Source: Diplocloster modestus
GTDB taxonomy: Bacteria; Bacillota; Clostridia; Lachnospirales; Lachnospiraceae
DNA: 64,000 nucleotides
Direction of reading: 5' to 3'
Assembly: GCF_019042245.1 (NCBI RefSeq)
Contig: NZ_JAHQCX010000001.1
Location: 1 to 64,000 of the forward strand
Shown here piece by piece: positions 25,971-33,721 of the stretch. The notes beneath the pieces are model-generated. The model saw only the letters and a list, made by a program, of their open reading frames with translations. It was not told the DNA's origin and did not search any database. How positions within the stretch are numbered: position 1 is the stretch's first letter; each line of letters starts with the position of its first letter. The translations under genes and the position numbers were made by a program.

Positions 25971-27350
25971 ATGAAAGGTCAATTAAATCTATTTGAGCCG
26001 GAGTTTATCCGGGATGCAGATTGCACAAAGGACACTCCGGTTGTCTACGGAAAGGCGGACGCTCCAATTTATGGGAAAGGGGTTTCCATTAGACCCCGAA
26101 TACCAGGCCGAGAAGATACAGAGCATTTGAAAAAGATCTTCCTGTCCGAGCTACTGCCATTAGAAAATTACGATATGATTGCAGTGTTACTTTCCGGAGG
26201 GAAAGACAGTATTGCATGTTATTACAAACTTTTGGAGTTGGGTGTTCCGAAGGAGAAAATAGAGTTTTGGCACCACGATATTGATGGTGGGCACCCTTGC
26301 CGCAGGATGGATTGGAGGTGTACGCAGAGCTACGTGAGGGCATTTGCGGAAGCAGAGGATGTACCATTGCGGTTGTCATGGAGGGTAAATGGGTTTTTTG
26401 GCGAATTATACCGTGTGGGGGCATCAGAACCGGTGGAATGGATGGAACCAGATACCGGAGAAATCCGACAGTGTAAGCTGTCGCGGAACTATCTTAAGTG
26501 CATGGAAATCAAAAAGAAGGCTACAGAAGATATGGAGGAGCAGCTGAAAGAGTATGGCTATCGGATGAAGTTTCCCATGAAAACAGGTGATTTGAGCCGC
26601 CGTTGGTGTAGTGCATATTTAAAAATCATGGTTGCAGATGCAGTAGTGAGCAATCTAAGTCGTACAGGAGAATTGGAGCAGATAGGTGGTAAATGCCATA
26701 AATTTCCGGCAAAGGGAAGCATCGGAAATGGCCGTTGGTGCAGCGCGCAGCTTAAGCGCGAGGTGGCAGACACAGTGATTCGCAATCTCGATGAATTAGG
26801 AGAAAACGGGGATCTGGATAAGACCAGGCGCGATGTTAGGGTGCTGGTGGTATCTGGGGAGCGTCGCGGGGAGTCAGCCGGGAGAAGCAAGTATAACGAG
26901 ATGGAGATACACCGTACCAATGCCACGGCCAAAGCGCACCGCCGGGTGCATCAATGGAGGCCGGTTATAGACTATTCGGAAAAGGACGTATGGGAGGTGC
27001 TCAAGCGGCACAGAGTAAATCCTCATCCTTGTTACCGGGCCGGGTGGAACCGGTGCAGCTGTGCAATGTGTATCTTTTCAACACCGCCCTTATTTGCAGG
27101 GATACGTGAGCTGTACCCGGAGGATTTCGAGTTACTTAAACAGGACGAACGAATACTGGGCTTTACATTGGATAATAAGTGCGACCTGGATACATTTGTA
27201 GGAGATGCAAAGTCTTGTGTCTATCATGGAGATACAAAGGCAATACACAGTTTGGTAACAGGTGATTTTAAGGCAGATGATATATATGTAACTGGCGATT
27301 GGATGTATCCTGCCGGGGCATTCCATGGAGCGGAAGGCGGGCCGTGTTAA
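25971..27350 (+). CDS. PAPS-reductase-like (PP-loop) phage protein
   Basis: A 459-residue member of the phosphoadenosine-phosphosulfate reductase/ATP pyrophosphatase family. The PP-loop SGGKDS is at 75-80 and HHDIDGGHPCRRMDW follows. The C-terminal part has a Cys cluster RCSCAMC (362-367) that could hold an Fe-S centre. An internal duplication is visible: residues 200-229 (KFPMKTGDLSRRWCSAYLKI...) and 244-273 (KFPAKGSIGNGRWCSAQLKR...). Relatives in phages are proposed to act in sulfur or nucleotide modification; DndC of DNA phosphorothioation belongs to the same superfamily. The actual substrate is unknown. Confidence 0.8.
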   Translation: MKGQLNLFEPEFIRDADCTKDTPVVYGKADAPIYGKGVSIRPRIPGREDTEHLKKIFLSELLPLENYDMIAVLLSGGKDSIACYYKLLELGVPKEKIEFWHHDIDGGHPCRRMDWRCTQSYVRAFAEAEDVPLRLSWRVNGFFGELYRVGASEPVEWMEPDTGEIRQCKLSRNYLKCMEIKKKATEDMEEQLKEYGYRMKFPMKTGDLSRRWCSAYLKIMVADAVVSNLSRTGELEQIGGKCHKFPAKGSIGNGRWCSAQLKREVADTVIRNLDELGENGDLDKTRRDVRVLVVSGERRGESAGRSKYNEMEIHRTNATAKAHRRVHQWRPVIDYSEKDVWEVLKRHRVNPHPCYRAGWNRCSCAMCIFSTPPLFAGIRELYPEDFELLKQDERILGFTLDNKCDLDTFVGDAKSCVYHGDTKAIHSLVTGDFKADDIYVTGDWMYPAGAFHGAEGGPC

Positions 27351-27379
27351 TCAACAAAATTAAGTGTACCTTGAAAACT

Positions 27380-27395
27380 GAATATTGATAGTTGG
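27380..27395. repeat. Inverted-repeat copy upstream of the HNH gene
   Basis: GAATATTGATAGTTGG is the reverse complement, with one mismatch in 16, of 28185-28200 downstream of the same gene. It overlaps the -35 box of the gene's promoter. Confidence 0.8.
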
Positions 27396-27413
27396 GAAAA
27401 GCAGACTTATAAT
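27385..27413 (+). promoter_or_regulatory. Promoter of the HNH endonuclease gene
   Basis: TTGATA (27385-27390), 17 bases, TATAAT (27408-27413), 32 bases before the start codon. An own promoter inside an early phage operon marks the gene as an independently expressed 'moron'. Confidence 0.7.
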
Positions 27414-27445
27414 GGAGATATCACATTTCTACAAAGGATAAGTCA

Positions 27446-28177
27446 ATGGGAGAGAGATACTTTTCATGGGAATTATGGGACGATGTGGCAATAAAACATG
27501 TTGATACCTCAGTGGTTAGACACCATGGATCAGGGGTTCCAATACAGACTAGAAAATTTTGGGATCTAAATGATATTGGAAATGGTGGGAAAAAGAACAT
27601 CATACTCGAGGTGAACGGACAGGAGCATAAAGCTTTTATTGAAATGAGGGAAGGAAGAACCCGGATTTTTTGGAAAGTTGATTTCCGCGAAGCTTGTGGG
27701 CTGAATCGGTATATGTTTTCTCCTGATAATATCTTGAAACAGATAGGAATTAAATTTCAAAAAATCGGACCAGACAGATATAATGCTGAAATGATCAAAT
27801 TAGAACGAAACGCAATAAACTATCTGCAAGATGTAGTAGAGGACTTATCGTGTTATACAGAGGGAAAGAAAAAGGTATATTATACTACAAAGTACGAAAG
27901 AAATGTAAAGTGTCGGGAAGATGCCATTCGGCTACATGGATGCAAATGTATGGTATGTGGATTTGATTTCAAGGCAGCATATGGAGAGCTTGGAGAAAAA
28001 TATATAGAGGTTCATCACAAAAATCCACTATATAATCTGAATGATGAAGTAGAAATAAATCCGGATACGGATCTCGCAACAGTATGTTCGAATTGTCATC
28101 GAATGTTGCATAGAAGAAAGGATCGAATAATAACCATTGATGAATTGAGACAAATTGTAAAATATAATCAAAATTAA
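27446..28177 (+). CDS. HNH endonuclease (McrA/restriction-like), moron
   Basis: A 243-residue protein. The C-terminal HNH nuclease (about 165-235) has CMVCGFDF, YIEVHHKNPL, DTDLATVCSNCHRMLHRR: both CxxC zinc pairs and the catalytic His are intact. The N-terminal 150 residues are a separate domain (MGERYFSWELWDDVAIKHV; NGQEHKAFIEMREGRTRIFW) that I cannot name and that may read DNA. Codon and base use look more AT-rich than in neighbouring genes. It has its own promoter (27385), its own terminator (28185) and a pair of flanking inverted repeats. Candidates are a superinfection-defence nuclease or a homing-type element. Confidence 0.8.
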   Translation: MGERYFSWELWDDVAIKHVDTSVVRHHGSGVPIQTRKFWDLNDIGNGGKKNIILEVNGQEHKAFIEMREGRTRIFWKVDFREACGLNRYMFSPDNILKQIGIKFQKIGPDRYNAEMIKLERNAINYLQDVVEDLSCYTEGKKKVYYTTKYERNVKCREDAIRLHGCKCMVCGFDFKAAYGELGEKYIEVHHKNPLYNLNDEVEINPDTDLATVCSNCHRMLHRRKDRIITIDELRQIVKYNQN

Positions 28178-28184
28178 GCAAAAG

Positions 28185-28217
28185 CCAACTATCAGTATTC
28201 GATGGTTGGTTTTTTTC
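28185..28217 (+). terminator. Terminator of the HNH gene / second inverted-repeat copy
   Basis: CCAACTATC pairs with GATGGTTGG around AGTATTC, followed by seven T residues. The left part (28185-28200) is the inverted copy of 27380-27395. Confidence 0.85.
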
Positions 28218-28265
28218 TGTCTAGATTTAGGTAGATAAATCGGAATTTTGAGAAGGAGGAAGAAG

Positions 28266-28604
28266 ATGGGTGACAATATGAATTATCCGGATAGCGCTAT
28301 GGAATTTATTAAAGGCTATTCTTTCAAAGACGGAAAGGAAATTTACACAAACGGGTCAGAGTTGATTCCGGTCTTTAGGGTCGAACAAATGATAGAGCAT
28401 TACATAAATGCAAGATGGATACCGGTGACGGAGCGGCTGCCAGAGAAAAAAGAAACAGTCCTGGTGCAGTCCTGGGGTGGCGCGATGTACACTGCATGGT
28501 ATGGACCGAAAAGTAAAAAGTGGAAGTCAAATGATTGCTGCGGGGAATGCTACAAGGTAATTGCCTGGATGCCACTTCCGGAGCCATTTAACTCACAGAA
28601 TTAA
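28266..28604 (+). CDS. DUF551-domain phage protein
   Basis: A 112-residue protein with the DUF551 signature in its second half: ARWIPVTERLPEKKETVLVQ and VIAWMPLPEP. This domain is common in early phage operons; its role is unknown. ATG 28266 follows GAAGGAGGAAGA. Confidence 0.8.
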   Translation: MGDNMNYPDSAMEFIKGYSFKDGKEIYTNGSELIPVFRVEQMIEHYINARWIPVTERLPEKKETVLVQSWGGAMYTAWYGPKSKKWKSNDCCGECYKVIAWMPLPEPFNSQN

Positions 28605-28636
28605 AATTTCCGAGAAAACAGGAAGGAGGAAACGGA

Positions 28637-28792
28637 ATGCAAGAACCACAGATCGGTGACTTTGCTGTATGCATAGACGGTCATGCTGGTATTGTCACAG
28701 CAGTTAAGGACAGCCCTTATGGGCGCATGATATTTGTTATCGAGGCAGATGGGAGAGTGTATCATTTCCCTCTCGATATGCTGGACAATTAA
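28637..28792 (+). CDS. Hypothetical phage protein, 51 aa
   Basis: ATG follows GGAAGGAGGAAACGGA. The small, beta-rich protein (GDFAVCIDGHAGIVTAVKDS) has no recognised family. Confidence 0.55.
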   Translation: MQEPQIGDFAVCIDGHAGIVTAVKDSPYGRMIFVIEADGRVYHFPLDMLDN

Positions 28793-28812
28793 AAGTTAGG
28801 AGGAAAAAAGGC

Positions 28813-28959
28813 ATGATTAGACGTATGAAGTTGTGGATTATAGAAATTATCTTACACCATCATTACAAAGTTTGCATGAATCAATCAACGCGTTTTCACC
28901 ATCACGAGACGCAGTACAGGTACTGGAGAAATATATGGGACCAAACGTTAGATTCATAA
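28813..28959 (+). CDS. Hypothetical phage protein, 48 aa
   Basis: ATG follows AGGAGGAAAAAAGGC. The protein has a hydrophobic start (MKLWIIEIIL) and a His-rich stretch (HHHYKV; FHHHETQYRYW). No family is recognised. Confidence 0.5.
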   Translation: MIRRMKLWIIEIILHHHYKVCMNQSTRFHHHETQYRYWRNIWDQTLDS

Positions 28960-28978
28960 TTAGGGTTTAGGAGATAAT

Positions 28979-29263
28979 GTGAAAATGATTTGGAGAGATG
29001 ATATATCTTTTGAGGGATTATCCGAAAAGATAAACGATTGGTATAAAGATAACGAGTTTGAATTATGCGACCCACCAATTGGCGCCCAGTATGCGCTTGA
29101 TTTGATATTTAAAGTACTGGTTGACGATAAAGAGCACTACCCATACCTTACCACAATGCCTGAATCAATCGATCAAACAAATAGTATTATGCTAGATTTA
29201 ATTTTACGTAAATATAGCAGAAAATATCGGAAACATTTAAGAAAAATAAGAAATAGCAATTAA
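28979..29263 (+). CDS. Hypothetical phage protein, 94 aa
   Basis: GTG start after GGAGATAAT. The acidic N-terminal half and basic C-terminal tail (RKYSRKYRKHLRKIRNSN) may bind nucleic acid. No family is recognised. Confidence 0.55.
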   Translation: MKMIWRDDISFEGLSEKINDWYKDNEFELCDPPIGAQYALDLIFKVLVDDKEHYPYLTTMPESIDQTNSIMLDLILRKYSRKYRKHLRKIRNSN

Positions 29264-29292
29264 AATTAGGGTTTAAGGAAGGTAGATGTGCT

Positions 29293-29460
29293 ATGAAAAA
29301 CAAACTGTTTAGCGTTAGTGTGGAGGATGAAAATCGAGAAGAAAACGAACATAACTTTTCTGTATCGCTGGAATTTTGCGATCCGATCCGAAAGCGCGAC
29401 GCCCGTGACTGGTTGCAGCGAGTTATAGCAGACGCAGCACGCAATGAATTTAGGATTTAG
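29293..29460 (+). CDS. Hypothetical phage protein, 55 aa
   Basis: ATG after GGAAGGTAGATGTGCT. A short, Glu/Arg-rich protein (EDENREENEHNF) with no recognised family. Confidence 0.5.
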   Translation: MKNKLFSVSVEDENREENEHNFSVSLEFCDPIRKRDARDWLQRVIADAARNEFRI

Positions 29461-29470
29461 GAGATTTGAG

Positions 29471-29569
29471 ATGTCAAAAGAGATTATAACCTGCTTATTG
29501 TGTAAATGGTTTTGGAGTTGTGATCGCCACTCGGAAAAGGGTGGGTGCGGTAGGTTCGAAAAAGGATAG
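29471..29569 (+). CDS. Small Cys-rich phage protein, 32 aa
   Basis: ATG after AGGAGATTTGAG encodes a 32-residue protein with CLLCKWFWSC and GGCGRF. The Cys spacing suggests one bound metal ion. Very small zinc-binding proteins like this are frequent in phage early regions. Confidence 0.5.
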   Translation: MSKEIITCLLCKWFWSCDRHSEKGGCGRFEKG

Positions 29570-29598
29570 CTTGAAATTTAAGAAAGGAGTAAGGAAAC

Positions 29599-29859
29599 TT
29601 GGTTATAGAAATTAACGAAGAGGGGCTACAAGAATGGGCGGTCAACCAGATTAAGAAACGCATGGGAGATCGGATTAACACTTTAATGCGGGAATGGGAT
29701 TGGAAACAGTACATGCGAAATGCTGTTGACATGGCCGTTAAGGATAGGGTCACGGATGAAGCGGTTAAGACGCTTATGACAAGCCTAAATAAAGACGAAA
29801 TAGTCAAAAATATAAGTGAACGTATCGCGGAAGAAATAGCTGATAGTTTGCAAAACTGA
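29599..29859 (+). CDS. Hypothetical phage protein, 86 aa
   Basis: TTG start after AAAGGAGTAAGGAAAC. It is highly charged and helical (VNQIKKRMGDRINTLMREWDW), probably an oligomeric coiled protein. No family is recognised. Confidence 0.55.
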   Translation: MVIEINEEGLQEWAVNQIKKRMGDRINTLMREWDWKQYMRNAVDMAVKDRVTDEAVKTLMTSLNKDEIVKNISERIAEEIADSLQN

Positions 29860-29876
29860 AATTTTTAGAAGGAAGG

Positions 29877-30104
29877 ATGATCGTGGAAAGAAGTTTCGAT
29901 TTACAGGAAATTATGACTTATAATCACACGATAAGTATTAGGGCTGAATCAGATGAAAAACTGGACGCAATCGAAGGAGTAATCGGATACATGATAGATG
30001 AAGGAGACTATGAGTCAAAAGATGATCTTCTTGAAGAAATTGAGCACCTAGGCGGGAGCTATGAATTCATTGAAGATACTTGTCCTGATATAATGCTTGA
30101 GTAA
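29877..30104 (+). CDS. Acidic hypothetical phage protein, 75 aa
   Basis: ATG after AGAAGGAAGG. Very acidic (EDTCPDIMLE at the end), with a DNA-mimic-like charge pattern but no proof of that. The next gene starts 34 bases on. Confidence 0.5.
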   Translation: MIVERSFDLQEIMTYNHTISIRAESDEKLDAIEGVIGYMIDEGDYESKDDLLEEIEHLGGSYEFIEDTCPDIMLE

Positions 30105-30138
30105 TGCATTAAACGGATTTAAGGAGAGGAATGATTAC

Positions 30139-30408
30139 TTGATAAGGGAAAGAGAATGCACATGTGGAAGGTGCAATAAAGTTATAAGAACTAAAGGTAA
30201 TTGGTTTAATCAGATCTTTATAAGGCCACTTAATGACTTAAGATTTTGTTATCATTATATAAAACATCATAACATAACAAGGCGATATCTACGCATCATG
30301 TTATTATGCCTACTTGAGATTGTAGCTGGATCTATTATACAAGCAATATTTGCGATATTATGGGTAGTTACGTTACCTTTTTGGGCGATACATGAATTCG
30401 TAGCGTAA
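30139..30408 (+). CDS. Small membrane protein with zinc-finger-like N-terminus
   Basis: TTG 30139 is chosen because AAGGAGAGG lies nine bases upstream; an in-frame TTG at 30097 lacks one. The 89-residue product has CTCGRCNKVI (one CxxC pair) and a C-terminal membrane stretch (LRIMLLCLLEIVAGSIIQAIFAILWVV). No family is recognised. Confidence 0.5.
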   Translation: MIRERECTCGRCNKVIRTKGNWFNQIFIRPLNDLRFCYHYIKHHNITRRYLRIMLLCLLEIVAGSIIQAIFAILWVVTLPFWAIHEFVA

Positions 30409-30432
30409 ACGGAGATTTAAGGAGGAGATAGG

Positions 30433-30594
30433 ATGGACATTGATGATATCAGGGAGACGATCCTGGATAGGATAGACATGGCCCTGGAGGCGTTAGACAA
30501 CCGACAGAGCGCCGAATTTAATGAGCAGGTGAGCTGTGTCGTGTGTAATCTGGCACAAGCGTATAGTTGTCTGGAGGGGGAGAGAACAAGATGA
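30433..30594 (+). CDS. Hypothetical phage protein, 53 aa
   Basis: ATG after GGAGGAGATAGG. Helical acidic protein with one CVVC motif. Its stop overlaps the start of the LexA-like gene (ATGA), so the two are coupled. Confidence 0.55.
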   Translation: MDIDDIRETILDRIDMALEALDNRQSAEFNEQVSCVVCNLAQAYSCLEGERTR

Positions 30595-30842
30595 GTAATG
30601 ATTCAATGGCTTCACACGGGAGAGAGATGAGACAAGATATCCTCAAGCGTATCATAGGCTACATACAGACATATGGCTACCCGCCGACCACCCGTGAGAT
30701 TGGGGACATGGTATGCCTGGACTCCACATCATCCGTCTATAATCACCTGCAGCGGATGAGAGACGAGGGCATGATAGATTTTCTTGACGGACAGCCCCGG
30801 ACGATCACAGTGCCAGGATACAAATACACAAAAACTGATTGA
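30591..30842 (+). CDS. LexA-like DNA-binding domain protein (no protease domain)
   Basis: An 83-residue protein that corresponds to the N-terminal winged helix of LexA only: ILKRIIGYIQTYGYPPTTREIG, then SSVYNHLQRMRDEGMID and a wing PRTITVPGY. It lacks the C-terminal self-cleaving domain and its Ser/Lys dyad. It may bind the SOS-box-like sites 50 bases downstream (30893-30919) as a competitor or phage-specific regulator that RecA cannot cleave. Confidence 0.85.
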   Translation: MSNDSMASHGREMRQDILKRIIGYIQTYGYPPTTREIGDMVCLDSTSSVYNHLQRMRDEGMIDFLDGQPRTITVPGYKYTKTD

Positions 30843-30892
30843 GACTAAGGGTTCTGGCCACAGCGCCGGGACCCAAAAAAAGAATCATCGAT

Positions 30893-30919
30893 CGAACATA
30901 TGTTACGAAAATATGTTCG
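30893..30919. promoter_or_regulatory. Two adjoining LexA/SOS-box-like sites
   Basis: CGAACATATGTTAC (30893-30906) and CGAAAATATGTTCG (30906-30919) each resemble the Gram-positive LexA box CGAACRNRYGTTYC. They share one base, and together form a larger inverted repeat (CGAACATAT...ATATGTTCG). They lie between the LexA-like gene and the second tyrosine recombinase gene. Confidence 0.75.
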
Positions 30920-30936
30920 GTGATAAAACCAAAAAA

Positions 30937-31016
30937 GCAGCGGATCCACTCGCCAAAGTAATCTCCGCTGCATCTATACTACCTGGGATAATTATACCAC
31001 TTTTGGTCCTCCCAGG
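30937..31016. other. Two hairpins in the leader of the second recombinase
   Basis: GCAGCGGA (30937-30944) is complementary to TCCGCTGC (30964-30971), and CCTGGGA (30982-30988) to TCCCAGG (31010-31016). Both pairs are perfect. They could be a structured RNA leader or a recombination site. Confidence 0.5.
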
Positions 31017-31038
31017 CAATACAAAGGAGGAAAAATCT

Positions 31039-32091
31039 ATGTACAATCAGCAAACAAAAGAGACAATTGTAGATAATATATTGCTAAAAGCATCAATCGC
31101 GATGGGGATGGGGGCTAATGCATTGCAAGTCCTCCGGCAAATTGTGGTGGAAGAGCTGGTCCGGGTCAATCTTGAGGAGATCACTACACTTCCGGCGGTG
31201 ACAAAAAAGAGCGTGGATGAAGCGAATAAATATGTGCTGGGACTTTACGGGATTAAGAAGGCACCTAAACTCTCTAATGGTACAAATGAGCGGTACCTTA
31301 CTGCAGTTAAGAATCTGTTGACAGTAATACAGAATAAGAAGCTTGTGGAAATGGACAGTCTGGACATTGAGCAGTACCTCCGGTGGTATCGGACCCGGAA
31401 CCCAGAGAAAGAAAACCAGAACAGCACCATGAATAATGAACGTAGATACCTTTGCGCTTTCTTCTCGTGGATGCGCAAGGCGAAACTGATCACGGAGAAT
31501 CCGGTTGAAGAGGTAGATCCCGAACAAGTGATACGTAAGCCGATTGATTTTTTGACGCGCGAGGAAATGGAAATACTGCGTGGAGGATGCCGGACATTAC
31601 GGGATCGAGCGTTGATTGAATATCTAAGGAGTACCGGAGTACGTGTAGGAGAGGTGATCATAACGAAGTATCAAGATATTGATTGGACTACGGGAGACAT
31701 ATTGGTATATGCACCTAAAACAAAGACATATAGGACCGTATTCTTAGATTCTATAGCAAAAGTACATGTAAAGGAATACTTGGATTCAAGAACAGACAAA
31801 AATCCTTCTTTGTTTGTTCGGTATCGTGGTTTTCATGGCACTTTAAAAGATAGTGGTATAAGATCGGCCCTGAAATGTATAGCATCTAGGGCCGGTATGA
31901 ACCGGAGAGTGTACCCGCATTTGTTTAGACATACATTCGGCACATGGCTATGCGAGTCTGGAGCAAGCGGCGATCTGGTCGCTGATATGATGGGACACAA
32001 AGATTTTGCGACAAGCCGGACATATTATGTAGCACGTAACACAGGACAGATGCGCCATGCCCACAATCAGTTAGGTATGGCAATGGTATAA
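31039..32091 (+). CDS. Second tyrosine recombinase (XerC/D-like) inside the prophage
   Basis: A 350-residue recombinase with a core-binding domain (NERYLTAVKNLLTVIQNKKL; RRYLCAFFSWMRKAKLI) and a complete catalytic domain: RSTGVRVGEV (Arg I), VYAPKTKTYRTV (Lys), HLFRHTFGTWL (HxxR), MMGHKDFATSRTYY (His and nucleophile Tyr). It is not like the integrase at 17007 and lies just before the late operon. It might resolve concatemers, invert DNA, or act as a host Xer-like factor. ATG 31039 follows AAAGGAGGAAAAATCT. Confidence 0.9.
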   Translation: MYNQQTKETIVDNILLKASIAMGMGANALQVLRQIVVEELVRVNLEEITTLPAVTKKSVDEANKYVLGLYGIKKAPKLSNGTNERYLTAVKNLLTVIQNKKLVEMDSLDIEQYLRWYRTRNPEKENQNSTMNNERRYLCAFFSWMRKAKLITENPVEEVDPEQVIRKPIDFLTREEMEILRGGCRTLRDRALIEYLRSTGVRVGEVIITKYQDIDWTTGDILVYAPKTKTYRTVFLDSIAKVHVKEYLDSRTDKNPSLFVRYRGFHGTLKDSGIRSALKCIASRAGMNRRVYPHLFRHTFGTWLCESGASGDLVADMMGHKDFATSRTYYVARNTGQMRHAHNQLGMAMV

Positions 32092-32102
32092 GGAGGGGTT
32101 TG

Positions 32103-32351
32103 GTGCTTAACAATTACGAACGGGATCGGCAGCTTAAAAGAGCAGCACACAACAACATGTCCCGGTGCCCGGTAGATCCATCCGCAGACCAGGCATTCCG
32201 CCGGTCGGCGTACAGGGATGGACCGGCGGAGGTACGGGTGGACATTAAGGAGGCGCTGGCGGATATCCGGCGGTACAGTTTCCGGCTGGATGACTGGGAG
32301 CGGGAGACGATCCGGAGGATAGCGGAGAGGATTAAAAAGGAGAGTGATTGA
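32103..32351 (+). CDS. Hypothetical phage protein, 82 aa
   Basis: GTG 32103 follows AAGGAGGGGTTT. Arg-rich, helical C-terminus (DIRRYSFRLDDWERETIRRI). No family is recognised. Confidence 0.55.
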   Translation: MLNNYERDRQLKRAAHNNMSRCPVDPSADQAFRRSAYRDGPAEVRVDIKEALADIRRYSFRLDDWERETIRRIAERIKKESD

Positions 32352-32352
32352 C

Positions 32353-32760
32353 ATGGGGAAAGTCAGACCATTAAACAGGCATAAGTACAATATCAGTAAG
32401 CATCGATTCCAGGAACTATACCATTTCTGCCTTCAATACGGAGAGTGGAAAGATGAGCTTAATTACAAGATCGACACAGTGGGAAGCTTTAAAATCACCG
32501 GTATGCCTATACATAACGGGAACGTAGATGCAACGCAGAATCTTGCAGTTCGGAGAGCGATATTGGAAAAAAACTGCAAGATAATCGAAGAATCAGCAAA
32601 GGAAGCAGATCCCACAATTTATCCGTACATCGTTAAGGCTGTTACCGAAGAGTTAACTTTTAAGTATTTGAAAACAGTTATGGGTATGCCGTGCGGAAAA
32701 GATATGTATTACGATAGACGCCGAAAGTTTTATTGGATATTAGATCAGAAAAAATTATAA
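32353..32760 (+). CDS. Phage protein before terminase, putative late regulator
   Basis: A 135-residue protein of a type commonly found just upstream of terminase genes in Firmicute phages (NISKHRFQELYHFCLQYGEWKDEL; GMPCGKDMYYDRRRKFYWIL). The DRRRKFY segment resembles the C-termini of ArpU/RinA-type late transcription activators. A -10 box without a good -35 lies just after it (32793), which fits an activator-dependent late promoter. ATG 32353 is chosen after AGGAGAGTGATTG. Confidence 0.6.
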   Translation: MGKVRPLNRHKYNISKHRFQELYHFCLQYGEWKDELNYKIDTVGSFKITGMPIHNGNVDATQNLAVRRAILEKNCKIIEESAKEADPTIYPYIVKAVTEELTFKYLKTVMGMPCGKDMYYDRRRKFYWILDQKKL

Positions 32761-32792
32761 AAGAACCGTACTCACGGGACAAGTCAATAGGG

Positions 32793-32798
32793 TATAAT
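32793..32798 (+). promoter_or_regulatory. Putative activator-dependent late promoter
   Basis: A perfect TATAAT with no recognisable -35 17 bases upstream (ACTCAC). It sits between the putative late regulator and the terminase genes. A hairpin with T-run follows at 32820, so late transcription might also need antitermination. Confidence 0.4.
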
Positions 32799-32819
32799 AC
32801 TATCATGGAATTTTTATTA

Positions 32820-32851
32820 AGAGGTCACCCATGGTAGGGCGGCCTCTTTTT
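32820..32851 (+). terminator. Terminator of the early/middle operon
   Basis: AGAGGTC pairs with GGCCTCT and is followed by TTTTT. A second, imperfect inverted repeat (CTCTCCCGG at 32857-32865 with CCGGGGAG at 32884-32891) lies just before the terminase genes, where cos or pac sites are often found. Confidence 0.7.
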
Positions 32852-32929
32852 GTACCCTCTCCCGGAGCATGAAACTTAGGGCGCCGGGGAGCCTCCTTTA
32901 AAACAAACACGAATGAGAGGTGGTGGTTC

Positions 32930-33721
32930 TTGCCGAGAGAACGTAGCCTAAACCGTGATAAGGCTTATGAAATATATAAGCAGCACGGAGGGATAATCAC
33001 AAATAGAGAAATAGCTACTCTTTTGGACGAAGATGAAAAGGTAATTGCTGTCTGGAAGAGTCGGGACAAATGGAAAGTTGTACAACAATCAAAGGAAAGT
33101 TGTACAACAAAGAAAAAAGGGGGACAGCCTGGCAACAAAAATGCCGAAGGAAATAAGGGCGGAGCCGCACCAAGGCAAAATAAAAATGCAGTCAAGACAG
33201 GAGAATTTGAAACAGTTTTTTTTGATACCCTGGAACCGGATGAGATGAGGCTTATCAATATGGTGCAGCCTGACAAGGAACAGCTCTTACTACAGGAGAT
33301 ACAGCTTTTGACAGTCCGGGAACGCCGAATGCTGAAACGCATTAAAAGCTTGAGAAGTCTGGAGGAATTGCCAGAGTTTGCAGAAGATGAAGAGAACAAG
33401 CCGCCCTCCGGTATGTCTATTGTGAAATACTCTACCGGATTTGATAAGGGGAAATTGACTGACCTTAAGGAATATGAAAGTATCTTAGGACAAATACAGG
33501 CTATTGAGGACGCCCTTACCAGGGTGCAGGCTAGACGGCAGAGAGCTATCGAAGCTCTGCATAAATTTGGATATGATGATGCACACCTGGAACTAGAAGC
33601 CATGAAGTTTGAACTGGAGATTGTAAAACAAGATGGTTCGGGGGATGATCAGAAAGACGATGGCTTTATGGATGCTATGAATGCTACTGCATCGGAAATC
33701 TGGGGTGACGCAGATGTATGA
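32930..33721 (+). CDS. terS: Terminase small subunit
   Basis: A 263-residue DNA-recognition subunit of the packaging motor. The N-terminal HTH (RDKAYEIYKQHGGIITNREIATLLDEDEKVIAVWKSRD-like region, residues 8-45) and the GGQPGNKNAEGNKGG linker are typical of the 'phage terminase small subunit' family of Firmicutes, followed by a coiled-coil oligomerisation part. TTG 32930 is the start, after GAGAGGTGG. It overlaps the large subunit by eight bases. Confidence 0.9.
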   Translation: MPRERSLNRDKAYEIYKQHGGIITNREIATLLDEDEKVIAVWKSRDKWKVVQQSKESCTTKKKGGQPGNKNAEGNKGGAAPRQNKNAVKTGEFETVFFDTLEPDEMRLINMVQPDKEQLLLQEIQLLTVRERRMLKRIKSLRSLEELPEFAEDEENKPPSGMSIVKYSTGFDKGKLTDLKEYESILGQIQAIEDALTRVQARRQRAIEALHKFGYDDAHLELEAMKFELEIVKQDGSGDDQKDDGFMDAMNATASEIWGDADV

